A stretch of 48,284 nucleotides of DNA, from contig NZ_RCZH01000028.1 in NCBI RefSeq assembly GCF_006438875.1, forward strand, positions 1 through 48,284, written 5' to 3'. Origin of the DNA: Flavobacterium pectinovorum. Its GTDB lineage: Bacteria > Bacteroidota > Bacteroidia > Flavobacteriales > Flavobacteriaceae. Made by a program: the position numbers and the translations under genes. Below the pieces are notes generated by a model. The model did not search any database. It was not told the origin of the DNA and was given only the letters and a program-made list of their open reading frames with translations. The first letter of the stretch is position 1. Each line of letters begins with the position of its first letter. Below are positions 26,921-35,337 of the stretch, piece after piece.

Positions 26921-27739
26921 TTATGCTTTAATAAAAGCCAAAATATCGTTATTGATTGTTTCTGCTTCTGTAGTTGGCATACCATGTGGAAAACCAGGAT
27001 ATGAAATTAGTTTTCCGTTTTTCAAAAGTGCGGCAGCTTTAGGTGCTTGGTTGTAAGGTACAATCTGATCATCTTCTCCATGAAGAACCAAAACCGGAAT
27101 ATCTAAACTTTTAAGATCTTCTGTAAAATCTGATTCAGAGAAAGCTTTTATTCCTTCATAATGTGCCAATACGGAACCCATCATTCCCTGACGCCACCAA
27201 TTGTGTTTAATTCCTTCCTGAACAGTTTGTCCTTCTCGGTTCCATCCGTAAAAAGGTATTGGAAAATCATAAAAATATTGTGCTCTGTTAAATCCTGTAC
27301 CTTGTCTTATTTCATCAAAAACAGATAATGGCACACCTTCAGGATTTGCTTCGTTTTGAATCATAATTGGTGTTACCGCACTAATTATTACTGCTTTTGC
27401 AACACGTAATTTTCCGTATTTTGCTGCGTAACGTATAACTTCTCCACCGCCAGTTGAGTGACCTACGTGAATGGCATCTTTTAGATCAAGTGCCACAGTT
27501 AATTCTGCGATGTCTGATGCATAAGTTTCCATGTTGTTTCCCTCAGAACTTTGACCAGAGCGTCCATGTCCGCGGCGATCATGTGCAATAACTCTGTATC
27601 CTTGTTTTAGGAAAAACATCATTTGTGCATCCCAGTCATCGCTTGATAAAGGCCATCCGTGGTGAAAAACTATTGGCTGACCATTTCCCCAATCTTTGTA
27701 ATAAATTTCTGTTCCGTCTTTTACTGTAAATGTGCTCAT
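26921..27739 (-). CDS. Alpha/beta hydrolase of the non-heme chloroperoxidase/arylesterase type
   Basis: 272 residues, cytoplasmic. Catalytic triad S95 (VGHSTGGGEV), D224 (LHGEDDQIVP) and H252 (GFPHGMPTT), with the HHGWPLSSDDW oxyanion loop and AHDRRGHGRSGQ typical of cofactor-free haloperoxidases. These are esterases that also make peracids in vitro. Its promoter shares a palindrome and -7 box at identical spacing with the dioxygenase gene at 20573-21511, so the two probably answer the same signal. Single-gene transcript, ending at the hairpin 26868-26896. Confidence 0.95.
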   Translation of the reverse strand: MSTFTVKDGTEIYYKDWGNGQPIVFHHGWPLSSDDWDAQMMFFLKQGYRVIAHDRRGHGRSGQSSEGNNMETYASDIAELTVALDLKDAIHVGHSTGGGEVIRYAAKYGKLRVAKAVIISAVTPIMIQNEANPEGVPLSVFDEIRQGTGFNRAQYFYDFPIPFYGWNREGQTVQEGIKHNWWRQGMMGSVLAHYEGIKAFSESDFTEDLKSLDIPVLVLHGEDDQIVPYNQAPKAAALLKNGKLISYPGFPHGMPTTEAETINNDILAFIKA

Positions 27740-27773
27740 TTTTTTTTGATTTTAGATTATTAAATTTCTTTTA

Positions 27774-27820
27774 CAAACTTACAGAGGATACAAAAGTTTG
27801 TCGATTAATCTAGATTAAGA
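27774..27820 (-). promoter_or_regulatory. Promoter with perfect palindrome ahead of the chloroperoxidase-like gene
   Basis: On the minus strand the perfect palindrome TTAATCTAGATTAA (27805-27818) is followed, 19 nt after its TCGA flank, by TAAGTTTG (27781-27774), a TAnnTTTG -7 box. The gene starts at 27739. Sequence and spacing match the element at 21550-21596 (one base differs in the 14-bp core). Confidence 0.72.
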
Positions 27821-28245
27821 AAAAACGTAATCACCTGTTTTATTTATTTAATTGATGTCAAACAAATAAGCAAATAAGATACCTTAAATTATAAGTTCAA
27901 TAAAATCAATACCTTATGTTTTTAAGTTGCAGTTTTAGATTGCGATATTTCGTAAATTTATGAATGGATTATTCATTTCCAGAGATATTTTATAAAATTG
28001 ACTGCTCAATTTTGAAATGGATAAGAATAATAAATTGAGACTTTTTGATTTGGTTTTGAATTTTACGGATAAAAAAAGTCTTAATTTTTAGTATGACTTT
28101 TGTGTGAGGAGAACAGGATTTGAATCATATTACTGAAATGCTTATTTATATTGCATTTTCAATGATTACAGTTTCATTTTATAATTTGAAACTAAGTTTA
28201 AACTTAAAGCTAAAAAAACGCTGATTAAACTCAATCTCGATTATA
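27821..28245. other. A+T-rich intergenic region, no gene seen
   Basis: About 425 bp between the palindromic promoter and the stop of the phosphopantetheinyl transferase gene. I see only very short open frames, no clear terminator hairpin and no RNA gene. Confidence 0.6.
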
Positions 28246-28752
28246 TTATTTTAGATCTAATGTTACCACTTTTTGAAACCTGCCGTGATGACTAATAGAA
28301 ACATCCTGTAATGTATTAGATAGAAAATTACATAAGTATGGAATGCCATTGCTGTCTTTAATGATGTTTTTGTTTTCTATCTCCATTACATTTTTTAAAT
28401 CGTCTAAAGAATTGACTGCTAAGGTATGGATGCTTTCGTGTAGTAGAATTGTTTTGGTATGATAGACATTTTGGTCACAATTCACTTTTCCAATAATAGA
28501 ATTGTCGTCTTGTGATACTATAGAACAGACTAATTTTTTAGGAATAAATTCTCTTCGTTTTGTTTGCCTATTGTAAATTTTATAAGCCGCTTCTTTCATG
28601 CTCCAAAACAACCAGACCGTGATTTCGGGATCTGGTGCTTTTGAGATCATTAATTGCTCATTAGGCGTAAAGATTTTTTGCATAAAACCTTTACGTTGCC
28701 AATTGCTTTCGTGGCGTGACTGTATGATATCTATGACATCATTTCCAATCAT
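28246..28752 (-). CDS. 4'-phosphopantetheinyl transferase superfamily protein
   Basis: 168 residues. Transfers the phosphopantetheine arm of CoA to a carrier-protein serine. The Mg-binding N terminus MIGNDVIDI and the WSMKEAAYKI motif (with the catalytic Glu and Lys) define the ACPS domain. It overlaps the acyl carrier protein gene upstream by 4 bp, so the ACP at 28749-29003 is the likely substrate. A dedicated activating enzyme next to its carrier is usual for secondary-metabolite clusters rather than for primary fatty acid synthesis. Last gene of the leftward cluster. Confidence 0.92.
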   Translation of the reverse strand: MIGNDVIDIIQSRHESNWQRKGFMQKIFTPNEQLMISKAPDPEITVWLFWSMKEAAYKIYNRQTKRREFIPKKLVCSIVSQDDNSIIGKVNCDQNVYHTKTILLHESIHTLAVNSLDDLKNVMEIENKNIIKDSNGIPYLCNFLSNTLQDVSISHHGRFQKVVTLDLK

Positions 28753-29003
28753 TTTTCAGAAAGTTTGGTTTCTATGATTTCTACTGCAGTTTTAACATCC
28801 AGCATACGTTGCATATCGGTATCTTCAATTATTATATTAAAAGTTTCTTCGATATCAAGTACAATGTCTACCAGATTGGCTGAATTGATGCTGAGGTCGT
28901 TAATGAAATCTGTATCTTCAGTAAGATTGTCAAAGGCTTCCGTATTTGTTGTGTAAGGTTTTATAATTACTTTTAATTGGGCTATGAGTTCTTCTTTTTT
29001 CAT
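28749..29003 (-). CDS. Acyl carrier protein
   Basis: 84 residues, four-helix carrier fold. The attachment serine is S41 in NDLSINSANLVDIVLDIEE, where most ACPs read DSL; here the local sequence is N-S-A. I start at 29003 (MKKEELIAQL); a longer reading frame to 29060 would overlap the ketosynthase gene and add a non-ACP extension. It begins 4 bp after the ketosynthase stop and overlaps the transferase gene by 4 bp, so translation is coupled. It probably carries the growing starter chain for the type III polyketide synthase. Confidence 0.92.
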   Translation of the reverse strand: MKKEELIAQLKVIIKPYTTNTEAFDNLTEDTDFINDLSINSANLVDIVLDIEETFNIIIEDTDMQRMLDVKTAVEIIETKLSEK

Positions 29004-29007
29004 ATGA

Positions 29008-30282
29008 TTATTTTTGAAATTTTTTAAAGATGATACAGGCGTTAACATCACCAAAACCAAAACTTGCTTTGGCTATTATATTGGGTTGAATGTAAATAGT
29101 TTTTTGAGGAACTTTTAACGGATCAATAAGTGCTGTAATTTCCGGATGAAGATCATCACAATTAATGTTGCCGAATATAAAACCTTCATGAAGCTGTAAA
29201 ATTGCTGCAATACTTTCGATGCTTCCGGCAGCACTAAGGCAATGTCCGGTCATACTTTTTAAAGAGTTGATGTATGGAAAATCGTTTCTACTTCTTCCTA
29301 AAGCTTTAGTCCAATTTTCAATTTCAAGACTGTCTTTTGTCGTCGCAGTAAGATGACCGTTTATAGCGTCAATTTCATTTGCAGAAATTTCGGAATTAAT
29401 TAGCGCATTAGTAATACATTGCTGTACGGCGGTACTGTTTGGTGCAGTCATACTTCCGTTTCCGCGTTGTCCGCCAGAGTTTACATTTCCGCCTAATATT
29501 TCTGCATAAATGGTTGCACCTCGCTCTATGGCGCTTTCTAAATCTTCGATAACCAAGGCACCTGCGCCACTTCCGGGGACAAATCCTGCCGCGGATGCAC
29601 TCATTGGTCGAGATCCTTGTTCCGGATTATCGTTGTATTTAGAACTGCAAACCCGTAAAGCATCAAATCCTCCCCAAATATAAGGTCCGCTATCGCCGGT
29701 ACTTCCAGCTAATATACGTTTGGCTTGTCCTGATTGTATGCGATCATAAGCCATTAAAATGGCTTCTGTCCCGGTTGCACAGGCTGAAGAGTTTGTAGTA
29801 ACTTGATTTCCGAGTCCTAGCTTACCACCAAGATAAGCGCTGACACCACTGTTCATTGTTTGCGCCACTACGGTGCTGCCAAGTCTACGAACCTGTAATT
29901 CGTCTATTTTATAAATGCTTTCACGGAATTTATCAATTCCGGAAGTGCCGGATCCAAAAATAGTTCCGCTGTCCCAATCGGGATCTTCATTGTTTTCTAT
30001 GGATAATCCTGCATTTTTCCAGGCTTCTATGCCGGCAATAACGCCGTATAAAATTCCTGTGCTATTAAAACCTCTTAATTCCAGTTCTGTAAAATATTCT
30101 GATTTAAGTTCGTCTGATATGTCTGGCTGACCGGCAATTTGACAAGAAAACTGTAATTCCTCTAATTGTGCATCATGCCTAATTCCTGATACTCCATTTT
30201 TTATTGAATGTGTAAACGCCGGAATTCCAACCCCGTTTGGAGCTGTTATGCCTAAACCTGTTATTACAACTCTTTTTCTCAT
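29008..30282 (-). CDS. Beta-ketoacyl-ACP synthase (KAS II/FabF-like)
   Basis: 424 residues, thiolase fold, condenses acyl groups with malonyl-ACP. Active site C168 (TTNSSACATGTEAI), H310 (AINGHLTATTKDS), K342 and H347 (SLKSMTGHCLSAAGS) are all present. The first His motif usually reads NAHGTSTPxND in FabF; here NGHLTATTKDS, a clear divergence that suggests special substrate use. It overlaps the dehydratase gene by 4 bp and is 4 bp from the ACP gene. No ketoreductase or enoyl reductase is encoded nearby, so reduction steps would rely on housekeeping FabG/FabI. Confidence 0.94.
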   Translation of the reverse strand: MRKRVVITGLGITAPNGVGIPAFTHSIKNGVSGIRHDAQLEELQFSCQIAGQPDISDELKSEYFTELELRGFNSTGILYGVIAGIEAWKNAGLSIENNEDPDWDSGTIFGSGTSGIDKFRESIYKIDELQVRRLGSTVVAQTMNSGVSAYLGGKLGLGNQVTTNSSACATGTEAILMAYDRIQSGQAKRILAGSTGDSGPYIWGGFDALRVCSSKYNDNPEQGSRPMSASAAGFVPGSGAGALVIEDLESAIERGATIYAEILGGNVNSGGQRGNGSMTAPNSTAVQQCITNALINSEISANEIDAINGHLTATTKDSLEIENWTKALGRSRNDFPYINSLKSMTGHCLSAAGSIESIAAILQLHEGFIFGNINCDDLHPEITALIDPLKVPQKTIYIQPNIIAKASFGFGDVNACIIFKKFQK

Positions 30283-30716
30283 AGCTTTGTAGTAATCATT
30301 CCTGCCAAAATACCTTTGCAGACTTCCTGACCGGCTTCGTTTTTCATAATTACATCACATTTTAATTTACCAAATCTAAAAAATGATTTTTGAGAAGTCA
30401 CCGTTACTTTTTCGTTAGGATATACGGGCTTTAAAAATTGCATATCGGCTGAGGTAAAAGCAATTACGGTTTCTTTGTTGAAATTATTTCCCAGTAAATA
30501 AATTCCCAGACAAACCATACCAATCTGTGCCATGGTTTCGGTAAGAATTACACCCGGAGTTACGGGATTATCTTTAAAATGACCTTTATAGAAATCCAGA
30601 TCCTCATTAAAAGTATAGGTTCCGCTAACACCGTTTTCGTCTGCATGCAATAATTCGTCTACAAATAAAAAAGGCTTAGTGTACGGTAATTTTGCTATAA
30701 TATTGGTCAATTCCAT
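30279..30716 (-). CDS. 3-hydroxyacyl-ACP dehydratase (FabZ-like hotdog fold)
   Basis: 145 residues. Catalytic H46 (FYKGHFKDNPVTPG) and E60 (VILTETMAQIG) of the FabZ/FabA hotdog dehydratases, with PYTKPFLFVDELL near the N terminus. It removes water from a 3-hydroxyacyl-ACP to give a 2-enoyl chain. Its stop region overlaps the ketosynthase start by 4 bp. Together with the ketosynthase it would build or desaturate a chain on the local ACP; without a local enoyl reductase the product may stay unsaturated (inference). Confidence 0.92.
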   Translation of the reverse strand: MELTNIIAKLPYTKPFLFVDELLHADENGVSGTYTFNEDLDFYKGHFKDNPVTPGVILTETMAQIGMVCLGIYLLGNNFNKETVIAFTSADMQFLKPVYPNEKVTVTSQKSFFRFGKLKCDVIMKNEAGQEVCKGILAGMITTKL

Positions 30717-30805
30717 AATTTGTTTTATTTAACCGTTTTATTTATTGGTAAATATGTTGTTATAATAAATTAAAAAAATAGTTCACATACAATCCGCTTT
30801 TAATT

Positions 30806-30953
30806 GAACGCAGATAAAACGGATTTACTTTGTAAAGACGCGGATAAAAACGGATTTTTTTTCTTAATTAAAATAAAATTTCAATGGTTTGAAATCATTT
30901 AAAATCTGTTTTTATGTGCGTTTTCGCAATAGCGAATCGGCAAAATCTGTGTC
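30806..30953. repeat. Inverted and direct repeat of the GATAAAACGGATTT type
   Basis: AACGCAGATAAAACGGATTT (from 30807) recurs directly as ACGCGGATAAAAACGGATTT (from 30838), and as a complement near 30901-30921 (AAAATCTGTTTTTATGTGCG). The repeat fills the 282-bp gap between the type III PKS stop and the dehydratase start, so these two parts of the cluster may be separate transcripts. Confidence 0.65.
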
Positions 30954-30998
30954 TAATTTTATATGCAAATAATCAAATTCAATAGTTTTATCTAATAA

Positions 30999-32051
30999 TT
31001 ACCATTGTAATAAAACCCGTTGTGCAGAAAATCCCGGACCAAAACTAAGCATCAGTCCTTTTTCTCCCAATTTTGGATTTCCATCCATAATACGTTCTAA
31101 AACATACAAGACTGTTGCGCTCGACATATTGCCATATTGTTTGAGGACTTCTTTTGTGTCATCGATATTTTTTCCTAATCCTGAAAAGAGGGATTCAACT
31201 GTAGTTACTATTTTTTTTCCACCGGGATGAAAAATCATATGATCGATGTCGTTAATCTCTAAATTATTTTTTTGTAAAAAGGGATGAATTATATCTTCAA
31301 AATGTGATGCAATAGTTTCGGGAACTTCAATGTCCAGAACCATTTGCAAACCTGTATTGGTGAGTTTAAAACCCATCATATGTTCGGCATCATAAAAATG
31401 ATACATTTGCTCATCGAGTATTTCGGGACCATAATCTTCTTCATAAGAGGATAAAAGACAACAGGCAGCTCCATCACCAAAAATTGCAGCGCTCACTATA
31501 TTTGGCATCGATAAATCATCAAGCTGAAATGTTGCTGTAGGCGATTCAACCGCTATTACCGCAGCACGTTTGCCCGGATTAGCTTTAAGAAAGTTCTTGG
31601 CATAAATAATACCCGATATTCCTGCAGCACAACCCATTTCAGTTACGGGAAGCCGTACAATATCTTGTCTTAATTTCATTTTATTGATTAGATATGCATC
31701 TAATGATGGTATCATAATGCCTGTACAACTTACTGTAATAATGTAATCGAGCGTTTGCGGATTCCAATTTGCTTTAGTAAGAGCTTTCTCTAATACTTGT
31801 TCGCCAAGAATAATTACTTCCCGACTATAGATATCGTTTTTGTCTTCAAATGAAGTTGCTGTAAAAACTTCTGCAGGATCCATGATAGAGTAGCGTTTGT
31901 CTACGGCCGCGCCTTCAAATATCTTTTTTACTTTTCTTATAAAACGATCGTCTTGTCCGTGCAGCCACCCTTCTAACATTGGGATTATATCTGACGTCTT
32001 ACGGGAATATTGCGGTAGTTGCTTTGCAACAGTTATTATTTTTACACTCAT
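30999..32051 (-). CDS. Type III polyketide synthase (chalcone/stilbene synthase family)
   Basis: 350 residues, homodimeric thiolase-fold enzyme that condenses a starter acyl group with several malonyl-CoA units and cyclises the product, without needing an ACP for extension. The catalytic triad C141 (VTEMGCAAGISG), H275 (MIFHPGGKK) and N308 (QYGNMSSATVL) is intact, as is the C-terminal GFGPGFSA-like run (FGPGFSAQRVLLQW). Bacterial relatives with long-chain starters make alkylresorcinols and alkylpyrones. It overlaps the oxidoreductase-methyltransferase gene by 4 bp, so the three activities are made together. Proximity of ACP, ketosynthase and dehydratase suggests an ACP-delivered starter, by analogy with Azotobacter ArsB/ArsC. 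Confidence 0.95.
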   Translation of the reverse strand: MSVKIITVAKQLPQYSRKTSDIIPMLEGWLHGQDDRFIRKVKKIFEGAAVDKRYSIMDPAEVFTATSFEDKNDIYSREVIILGEQVLEKALTKANWNPQTLDYIITVSCTGIMIPSLDAYLINKMKLRQDIVRLPVTEMGCAAGISGIIYAKNFLKANPGKRAAVIAVESPTATFQLDDLSMPNIVSAAIFGDGAACCLLSSYEEDYGPEILDEQMYHFYDAEHMMGFKLTNTGLQMVLDIEVPETIASHFEDIIHPFLQKNNLEINDIDHMIFHPGGKKIVTTVESLFSGLGKNIDDTKEVLKQYGNMSSATVLYVLERIMDGNPKLGEKGLMLSFGPGFSAQRVLLQW

Positions 32052-33889
32052 ATTTTAGCGATTATCCATTGATAACGAAAAGCCCATTTCCAGTTTATGG
32101 TATAGTTTTTAAAATTTAGTTTATTTGAAAAGTTTTCTAATTCATTTTTCTTAAATCCTCTCAAAATAGATACAAGTCCATCTTCGCGTGACATTCTGTT
32201 TAGATTAAAAATAATACCAATCATTTTAAAAAGCCGATAGGCTATTTTGCTGCGATGCAAATCGTTAATAATAATACCAACTTCGGCATTGTTATTAAAG
32301 ATAGTAATTATATTTAATATTTCCTCATTGGTAAAATGGTGCAGCGTAAGGGTGCATAAAACGATATCATACTTTATTGTGATAAAATCTTCGCTAAAAA
32401 TATCTACACACACATATTCGATATTTGGATATTCAACGGAGCGACTTTTTGCATAATTTATTGTAAATGCATTTGCATCGATACCTATAAGTTTAAAATT
32501 CAGCTTATTTTTTTGACCGAATTTTGCCAGCATGCGTAACATATCACCATTGCCACAACCTATATCAGCAATTACAATTGTTTCGGTACTATCAGATTTT
32601 TGTAATAACGTTTTTATACCATGAAGTGTAAGTTTGTTACCCCCTAATAACTGATTAATACTTGCAATTTTGTCTAATGCCTCTTGTAATTCTTCTCCTT
32701 GAAGAGAAAAATCGTCCATTATTTCGGTTTCGAGTGTTCTATGTTTAGTGTTTATGGCCATTGAATTGATTGTTATAGATTTGCCGTGCGTTTGTTTGAT
32801 GATTTGAGGAAGTATGCCGGGAAAAGATACTGCGATTACAACGAGCATATTTGTAATGGTTTTGTGGATTAAAATTTGCGCCAGAATTCTGCCCATAAAC
32901 AATCTTTTACCAAAATGTTTTTTCCATTGTTTTGTATAATTTTTTTCTAATAATTGGCGCGAAATTGTTTTATCAGAATAATAATCTACAATGAGTTCTG
33001 ATGCTATTTTTGCGCTATGAATTGCCATCGCCATTCCGTTACCGCAAAGCGGATGAATCAATCCGGCTGTATCGCCAATCATCAAAATGTGGTTTTCTAC
33101 AGGCTGTTTTTTATCAAAAGAGATTTGGCTTATCGTAATTGGTTTATCAAAAAGGAGTGTACTATTTTCAAAAACAGATTTGAGATGTTTGTTTTTATAA
33201 AGTACATTTTGCTGATAATCGTTTATGTTTTTATATTGTTTAAAGGTGTTATAATCTGCTAGATAACAAATATTTATAATATTATCCTCGACTTTTGAAA
33301 CGCCACAATAGCCACCTTTAAAGTTGTGCAACGCTACAAGATCATTATCTAAATCGCCTGAATAATGTGCTTTAACGGCCAGCCACGGTGATTTTTTAGT
33401 AATAAAATCTCTGTTTAAAACCTGATCTATATTAGACCGTTTGCCAAATGCACCTAAAACTATTTTAGCAGATAAAACGTGATTTGGAGTTGTAATAGTA
33501 AAAAGATCGTTGCTAAAAGAAACAGCATTTACGGTTTCTTTAATAACAGTACAATTGTTCGTTAATGCTTTCTGATATAAAAAATTATCGAGCGCATATC
33601 GGCTAATGCCAAAGCCGCCTAATGGAAGTTTTGCAGTTGCTGTTTTTCCATTATTTGTGGTAAATTCGAATTTAGAAATATTGGTGGGATTCAGTTCTGA
33701 AATATTGATGTTAAGCCATAGGAGGTAAGGCAGAATCTCATTAGAAATATACTCGCCACAAACTTTATGTCTGGGATAATCGGATTTTTCGATTACGATT
33801 ACTTTTAATCCCTTTTTAGAAAGATGTATAGCCGCTGTTAAACCAGCAAGTCCTCCGCCAATAATCACTACATCCGGCTTTGTTTCCAT
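32048..33889 (-). CDS. FAD-dependent oxidoreductase fused to SAM-dependent methyltransferase
   Basis: 613 residues in two parts. Residues 1-375: a flavoprotein of the geranylgeranyl reductase/UbiH-like group, with GGGLAG (11-16), PRHKVCGEYIS (39-49) and the GD motif IGDTAGLIHPLCGNG (271-285). Residues about 380-613: class I methyltransferase with motif I ADIGCGNGDM (441-450), an acidic residue in LIGIDANA and CTLTLHHF. The methyltransferase part begins MAINTKHRTLETEIMDDF at residue 377 (ATG at 32761), which looks like a natural N terminus, so a gene fusion is likely. In Streptomyces srsABC separate flavoprotein and methyltransferase enzymes modify type III PKS phenolic lipids; the same tailoring is inferred here. 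Confidence 0.88.
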   Translation of the reverse strand: METKPDVVIIGGGLAGLTAAIHLSKKGLKVIVIEKSDYPRHKVCGEYISNEILPYLLWLNINISELNPTNISKFEFTTNNGKTATAKLPLGGFGISRYALDNFLYQKALTNNCTVIKETVNAVSFSNDLFTITTPNHVLSAKIVLGAFGKRSNIDQVLNRDFITKKSPWLAVKAHYSGDLDNDLVALHNFKGGYCGVSKVEDNIINICYLADYNTFKQYKNINDYQQNVLYKNKHLKSVFENSTLLFDKPITISQISFDKKQPVENHILMIGDTAGLIHPLCGNGMAMAIHSAKIASELIVDYYSDKTISRQLLEKNYTKQWKKHFGKRLFMGRILAQILIHKTITNMLVVIAVSFPGILPQIIKQTHGKSITINSMAINTKHRTLETEIMDDFSLQGEELQEALDKIASINQLLGGNKLTLHGIKTLLQKSDSTETIVIADIGCGNGDMLRMLAKFGQKNKLNFKLIGIDANAFTINYAKSRSVEYPNIEYVCVDIFSEDFITIKYDIVLCTLTLHHFTNEEILNIITIFNNNAEVGIIINDLHRSKIAYRLFKMIGIIFNLNRMSREDGLVSILRGFKKNELENFSNKLNFKNYTINWKWAFRYQWIIAKI

Positions 33890-34300
33890 ATAATTAATTT
33901 AGATATACTATTATATTAAACGAGTGTTTTCTTAAGTAAAAAAGGGATTTTACTTCTGAATCCTTCTGAGATAAGTAAAACCTGTACTGTTTTCGATTTC
34001 AGGCAGATCTGAAATTTACCACATTCTTTTTTACTAATCACAAATTTTCTCGTAACCGTAGAATTTAGGGTTATGATCCTTGATAAAGGATAGCAACCAA
34101 ATTACAAATTCGCAGCAAAAAATCAAAGTAGATTATAAAAAAAAAGTTTTTACAATAGCTGCCGAAATTCGGGTAGTCGGCGCAATGAGAATAGCAAAAT
34201 TGGAATCGCGAGACTTAATTGGTTTAAGTTGACCGATAGTTTTATTTTAAGATTGACTATGGAAAACTCCGAAATTAATTATAAAAAGATAGTATTCAAG
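33890..34300. promoter_or_regulatory. Upstream region of the type III PKS operon
   Basis: 411 bp with no gene. It should hold the promoter of the leftward operon that starts at 33889. Small symmetries are visible (ATCCTT/AAGGAT around 34076-34091; TTTCAG/CTGAAA around 33997-34014), but I cannot name an operator. No clear TAnnTTTG box stands out. Confidence 0.4.
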
Positions 34301-35281
34301 CTATAATTGGTTCAAAAACATTTTAGGTGATAATCCAAAATGCTCTTTAAATTTTGAGGCAAAATAGGAGTTACTACTAAAACTTAGACGATCTGAAGTT
34401 TGTGATATTGTCAAATTGTTTTCTTCAAGAAGTTCTTTTGCTTTTAGAAGTTTGTTTTCCATAAAAAAGGCATTCGGGGTTTTACCGGTTATTTTTTTAA
34501 ATAAATTTTTAAATTTAGATTCAGACATATTTGCTTTACGTGCCATTAAAAGTATGGAAGGAAATTGGTCGGTAATATGGTTGATTAGAAACATTTGACA
34601 TTTGACGATATTAGCCAGGTCAACTTCATTTACTGTTTGTATAATAATTCTGGTGCTTGACATTTTTTTGAAAAAATTTGACAATAATAAATGAACAGTT
34701 CCTGTTAGGTTTAGATCAAATATGGACCCTCCAACTTTTAATTTTTGTAAATCTTGTATCAAATGATAGCTCTCATTACTCATACGGTCAAATCGGATGA
34801 TAGTGTTTTTTTTAGGATCTGTTATTTTATCGATATCCTGAAGCATACTATTATTTTTTTATAACAACGAAGCCAGCTTGTTTTTTTTAATAAAAATGCA
34901 AAGTACAAACGACCTGCTTCCAGCCTTAATTTGATAATTGGTTTCTAACGCGCTGTCCATAACTAATAAGTTATATTGCCAGCGTCCTACATTTTGAGAA
35001 AAACTATCACTGGAATAGGTAACTTCTCCTTCAGTTAGATTATAATAGATTCCGATAAAATCATTGTTTTTGTTTTTTTGAATTAAGTTAACATCTCTAT
35101 TATTGGTCACATCAACATAGTAGGCAACAATATCGTCTCCACAATCAAGGACATATCTTGTTCCCGTAAAAATTCCAGTAGGCACAATTATAAAATTATT
35201 TTTGAATTTTCCTCCCAGTTTTTTTGCAAAAGGAGCTATCCAATCTAAATCGGCTCCGTATGAATGTTCAATTGTTTTCAA
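34301..35281 (-). pseudogene. AraC family regulator interrupted by an in-frame TAA
   Basis: Two frames, 34859-35281 (140 residues) and 34301-34846 (181 residues), lie in the same reading frame and are separated only by a TAA at 34859-34861 and four codons. Joined, they make a protein of about 326 residues, the normal length for this family: an N-terminal sensing region (MKTIEHSYGADLDWIAPFAK, FIGIYYNLTEGEVTYS) and a C-terminal AraC double HTH (SILLMARKANMSESKFKNLF, TISQTSDRLSFSSNSYFASKF, ending GLSPKMFLNQL). Homologous AraC proteins cross this point without a stop, to my knowledge. A single base change (for example TAT or TAC to TAA) would explain it. The second half has its own ATG at 34846 and could still be made. 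It lies beside the type III PKS cluster, facing the same way. Confidence 0.75.
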
Positions 35282-35337
35282 AGTTTACTACTTTTTATAA
35301 AATTATGTTGTATTAATTAAGGCCTTCGTTCTTAAAG

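Noticed and set aside
28246..33889. Flexirubin/dialkylresorcinol (dar) or aryl polyene cluster
   Set aside because: Those clusters use DarA/DarB-type or several ketosynthases with many more genes; here the ring-forming enzyme is a type III PKS.
34301..35281. Two separate genes
   Set aside because: The two frames are in the same phase, five codons apart, and together give the length and domain order of one AraC regulator.
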